Assembly (NCBI GenBank): GCA_028287505.1
Contig: JAQBPN010000008.1
Span: 1-64,000, forward strand
Direction: 5' to 3'
DNA length: 64,000 nucleotides
Origin: Fibrobacterota bacterium
Lineage (GTDB): Bacteria; Fibrobacterota; Fibrobacteria; UBA11236
The translations under genes were made by a program, and so were the position numbers. Numbering within the stretch: the stretch's first letter is position 1; the number at the start of each line of letters is the position of its first letter. This document shows positions 62,326-64,000 of the stretch, in pieces. Under the pieces are notes generated by a model, which was not told the DNA's origin, did no database searches, and saw nothing but the letters and a program-made list of their open reading frames with translations.

Positions 62326-64000
62326 TCAATATTGTATGACCTTTATGAACTCTGCTGGTATCGAATATGGAAATTGCATTTCATAACCACCACCAGGCAT
62401 TCCGAATTGACCGCTAACACGAGTTACATTTGGAATTTCGAGCCCAGATACTCGAAGTCCTTGAACATCGATTTCCAACATGACGTTGCGCGCTCCTCCT
62501 GCGGGATTCAAAGCAAGTTCAATACTAGCTTGAAGTGGTTTTAGCCCAGCTGTCGGCGTTGCAAAAGAACCTGGTCGCAATCCTGTCTGAGTTATAGATT
62601 CAGCAAATTCATCTGTAGTAAAATGAAATGCCTTGGTTCCAACAGCTTCCTCTGAGGCAAAAACTCCACTACCGCTCAACAACGGCCCAAATCCCCCCAA
62701 AGCAATCATATAGGCGATCGCCATTTGGCGCCTGTAAGCTGCGGACGGACCGAAACTCAATGGGTAATCCCCATCTAGTGGTCCAGCGCCTGCAAAAACA
62801 TTGTCCCCCGGTCGAGACTCATGTGACACATGGTAGTCAAAAACGGCTTTGCCTCCTGCTTTGTCTCTTTGTATTTCTTTTTCCCGTTTCTTCTCCGGAT
62901 CCGTCAGAGCAATAGGAATGATCGGCCGTCCATGCCCATTGTTTACGCTCCCCCATGATTTACCTCCACTTGAGACCGAAACACTAACACCAATACCCGA
63001 ATTATAAGAATCATCAATACCATCTCCATCCTGATCACCACACTCACTGGAACCACAACCGCCAAAAACAGCCCGGTACATTGAATGAAATGTATTGTCA
63101 TCATCCGGAGTACCTTTCGCCCATTGATCAACCGCATCTTTGGCTTCGCCGGATTTCCGATAAATCAAATCCCCCGCATCGGATATCCCCTTCCCCACAT
63201 CTTCCCAGCAGTCGCCATCGAAGGGATTCCAACATTCCCCGTTGTACTCCAAGCCATTTATCGGATTGCCTGGACCAAAAGTATAGGGGTTAAAGAACTG
63301 ACCCCTGGGATCCGGACTCATGAACATCCCCAACTCTGGATCGTGCCACCTGGCCCCAAAAGCATAAAGCCCAGTAAGCAGTTCCAATTCTTTGCCTTGA
63401 TATTTTTGCGTTACGGGGTCCGCCGTATTGATCTTCAGGTCCTTATTGGACCCATACGCCAAATAGTCCTGCGCCCTCCCATTTGCATACCCACCCCGGT
63501 CATCCACTGTGGCCATGGTGGAGCCTTGATGATTCTTGACAACAAAATCATATTTCCCATCAGGACGGATGCGTCCAATCTGCGAACTCTGCCCAAACAG
63601 GCTAACCGTTGCGCTTGTCGTCTTGATCTTTCCAACCTGATTGTACTCCTCCCTCCACTCTTTGATCATCCCGGGACCCATATAAACATAATTTACGCTT
63701 CGTAGTTTGAAATTGAAACTGAGATTGGGCTTGCTCTCCACTTCAACCCGGGAAACCCGGTTTCCATCCGCATCGTAAAAGTTATAAAGAGTTGTTCTCG
63801 GATAGCTTACTTTGAAATACTGCGGCAAACCTCTTGCGTCATAGATGCAGCATCGAAAAATCCCTTTAGCAACGGCGCTATCCACAGAAAAGGAAACCGG
63901 CAGACCGTCCCAACCATAGTCCACATTCATTTTCTTGGACTTGTCCCAAATCAGAGCCCCGTTGGTGTCATAAACAAAAGAACCTGAAGAGGACATGTCC
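62326..64000 (-). CDS. RHS polymorphic toxin, C-terminal part (5' end outside window)
   Basis: At least 556 residues; the start lies past base 64,000. YD-type repeats (Y-D-T-N-G, Y-D-A-R-G, Y-D-A-D-G-N-R-V) end in the RHS core signature, with Y-A-F-G-A-R-W-H-D-P-E-L-G-M-F-M-S-P-D-P and F-G-P-G-N-P-I-N-G-L. After that the sequence changes to a variable region of about 290 residues. The last 100 residues (H-F-T-T-D-E-F onward, G-L-R-P-G-S, E near the end in G-G-G-Y-E-M-Q-F) resemble small ADP-ribosyltransferase-like polymorphic toxins. RHS proteins deliver such tips to rival cells. The exact toxin class needs a profile search. Composition is AT-rich. Confidence 0.8.
   Translation of the reverse strand, partial: DMSSSGSFVYDTNGALIWDKSKKMNVDYGWDGLPVSFSVDSAVAKGIFRCCIYDARGLPQYFKVSYPRTTLYNFYDADGNRVSRVEVESKPNLSFNFKLRSVNYVYMGPGMIKEWREEYNQVGKIKTTSATVSLFGQSSQIGRIRPDGKYDFVVKNHQGSTMATVDDRGGYANGRAQDYLAYGSNKDLKINTADPVTQKYQGKELELLTGLYAFGARWHDPELGMFMSPDPRGQFFNPYTFGPGNPINGLEYNGECWNPFDGDCWEDVGKGISDAGDLIYRKSGEAKDAVDQWAKGTPDDDNTFHSMYRAVFGGCGSSECGDQDGDGIDDSYNSGIGVSVSVSSGGKSWGSVNNGHGRPIIPIALTDPEKKREKEIQRDKAGGKAVFDYHVSHESRPGDNVFAGAGPLDGDYPLSFGPSAAYRRQMAIAYMIALGGFGPLLSGSGVFASEEAVGTKAFHFTTDEFAESITQTGLRPGSFATPTAGLKPLQASIELALNPAGGARNVMLEIDVQGLRVSGLEIPNVTRVSGQFGMPGGGYEMQFPYSIPAEFIKVIQY

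Larger units (their letters stand above)
60664..64000. other. AT-richer segment with RHS toxin, small genes and a pseudogene
   Basis: From about 60,660 onward the base composition drops visibly (about 35-50 % GC by eye against 60-65 % before) and codon use changes. The genes are small, AT-rich and of accessory type. No integrase, IS end or att site was found in the visible part; the segment continues past 64,000. Confidence 0.7.

Overview
The window is high-GC, gene-dense DNA (roughly 60-65 % GC by eye) until about 60,660, where it changes to clearly AT-richer DNA. The gene content suggests a member of the Fibrobacterota or a close relative. The pointers are a TIGR02147/DUF4423-type regulator coupled to a lipoprotein with a T-E-T-G-N-P motif, a fibro-slime-domain protein, very large secreted surface proteins with beta-solenoid and Ig-like parts, many lipoproteins, and many two-component proteins. 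The taxonomic call is inference. No rRNA or tRNA gene was seen.

Layout. 1-8,354: end of an FKBP isomerase, two unknown membrane or coiled-coil proteins, an orphan response regulator, the TIGR02147 regulator with its overlapping lipoprotein gene, a YciB-like membrane protein and folE2. 8,371-12,288: a large multi-PAS hybrid histidine kinase. 12,521-16,305: a cobalamin riboswitch with its own intrinsic terminator, then a BtuB-like TonB receptor and a beta-propeller lipoprotein resembling BtuG, closed by a strong terminator. 16,366-22,097: an SRPBCC/zinc-ribbon/adenylate cyclase fusion and two tandem DUF2341-LamG surface proteins. 22,042-24,227: cbiZ-cbiB, the amide-cleavage route of cobinamide salvage. 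Uptake (BtuB/BtuG-like) and salvage (CbiZ/CbiB) together suggest a cell that scavenges corrinoids.

24,273-41,157: an M23-like lipoprotein with a damaged active site, a VOC protein, a periplasmic-protein/lipoprotein/barrel cluster, a three-copy palindromic repeat, a 23S rRNA m5U methyltransferase, a fibro-slime protein, a second hybrid kinase, HrpB, MotA-MotB, a REC-PAS-REC protein whose kinase core has been lost, and an Rcp1-type regulator with its kinase. 41,211-49,604: two giant secreted paralogues converging from either side of an EamA transporter. They share a C-terminal module of about 190 residues with the two DUF2341 proteins. 49,887-56,422: OmpA lipoprotein, FadL-like porin, a second periplasmic-protein/lipoprotein pair, and two related valine-rich secreted proteins carrying an almost identical promoter element at the same distance from their starts. 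56,543-60,663: a histidine kinase whose sensor is an FG-GAP/VCBS propeller with a UnbV-like segment, followed by an NtrC-family regulator.

60,664-64,000: AT-richer DNA holding small secreted proteins, a frameshifted XRE regulator behind an 18-bp palindrome, and the 3' end of an RHS polymorphic toxin gene with a candidate immunity gene. It looks acquired. The most unusual items are the propeller-sensor kinase system, the shared C-terminal surface module, the shared promoter element, and the complete riboswitch-terminator-BtuB-BtuG unit.
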